A stretch of DNA of 64,000 nucleotides from Haberlea rhodopensis (Eukaryota; Streptophyta; Magnoliopsida; Lamiales; Gesneriaceae), in contig CAJQUN010000024.1 in NCBI GenBank assembly GCA_907163345.1, positions 6,820,001 to 6,884,000 on the forward strand, given 5' to 3'. Below, piece after piece: positions 63,991 through 64,000 of this stretch. The notes below the pieces were generated by a model that was not told the DNA's origin, did no database searches, and was given only the letters and a program-made list of their open reading frames with translations. Made by a program: the position numbers and the translations under genes. The stretch's first letter is position 1; every line of letters begins with the position of its first letter.

Positions 63991-64000
63991 TTCCTTAAAA

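Larger units (their letters stand above)
59940..64000. other. AT-rich intergenic DNA, no gene seen
   Basis: Only short spurious frames occur. Visible items are repeats resembling 32040-32150 (at about 61000-61090) and the MITE at 26425 (at about 61424-61510), a SINE-like piece near 62640 and a foldback at the right edge. Confidence 0.6.

Noticed and set aside
1..64000. CRISPR arrays, operons, riboswitches or prokaryotic-type systems
   Set aside because: The window is plant nuclear DNA; tandem repeats present are transposon or microsatellite repeats without spacer structure.

Overview
This is an AT-rich eudicot plant nuclear window. Genes are intron-rich with plant-type splice sites, homologues are plant-specific (MYB80, WIP, PRA1), and the intergenic DNA is full of plant transposable elements. 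The species cannot be fixed from the sequence; an asterid is possible but unproven.

Layout. 1-7.8 kb is transposon territory: a short Helitron-like element, a hAT-type non-autonomous element with perfect 8-bp target duplications, and a 3.3-kb Helitron-like element carrying unidentified coding-like fragments. At 7.9-9.1 kb (+) lies a complete R2R3-MYB gene of the MYB80 type (tapetum and pollen development). Convergent with it, 9.3-25.9 kb (-) is a very large many-exon gene for the proteasome activator PA200. Head-to-head with PA200, 27.7-30.9 kb (+) is a class-D ubiquitin-conjugating enzyme with a long leader intron. A tRNA-Trp(CCA) gene sits at 32.4 kb (-). From 33.5 to 41.9 kb (-) is a Ty3/gypsy chromovirus of the Tekay/Del type, with a 2.0-kb 5' LTR, a truncated 3' LTR and broken ORFs, flanked by an exact 94-bp duplication. 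From 42.1 to 43.9 kb is another Helitron-like element whose 3' half is triplicated in tandem. Then on the minus strand follow a WIP nuclear-envelope (KASH) gene (44.3-46.1 kb), a LINE ORF2 remnant (47.5-48.6 kb), an intronless PRA1-like gene (50.1-50.6 kb) and a large plant-specific zinc-finger gene, possibly HAPLESS 8-like (53.4-58.5 kb). From 60 to 64 kb I see no gene, only AT-rich DNA and small repeats.

Gene relations. PA200 and the E2 enzyme both belong to the ubiquitin-proteasome system and are divergent neighbours about 1.7 kb apart; whether they share control is unknown. The other genes have no obvious functional link. The most unusual content is in the mobile DNA: three Helitron-like 3' ends of one family (one tandemly triplicated with junctions inside the terminator hairpin, one with cargo), and an LTR retrotransposon whose ends look like microhomology-mediated joining rather than ordinary integrase insertion.
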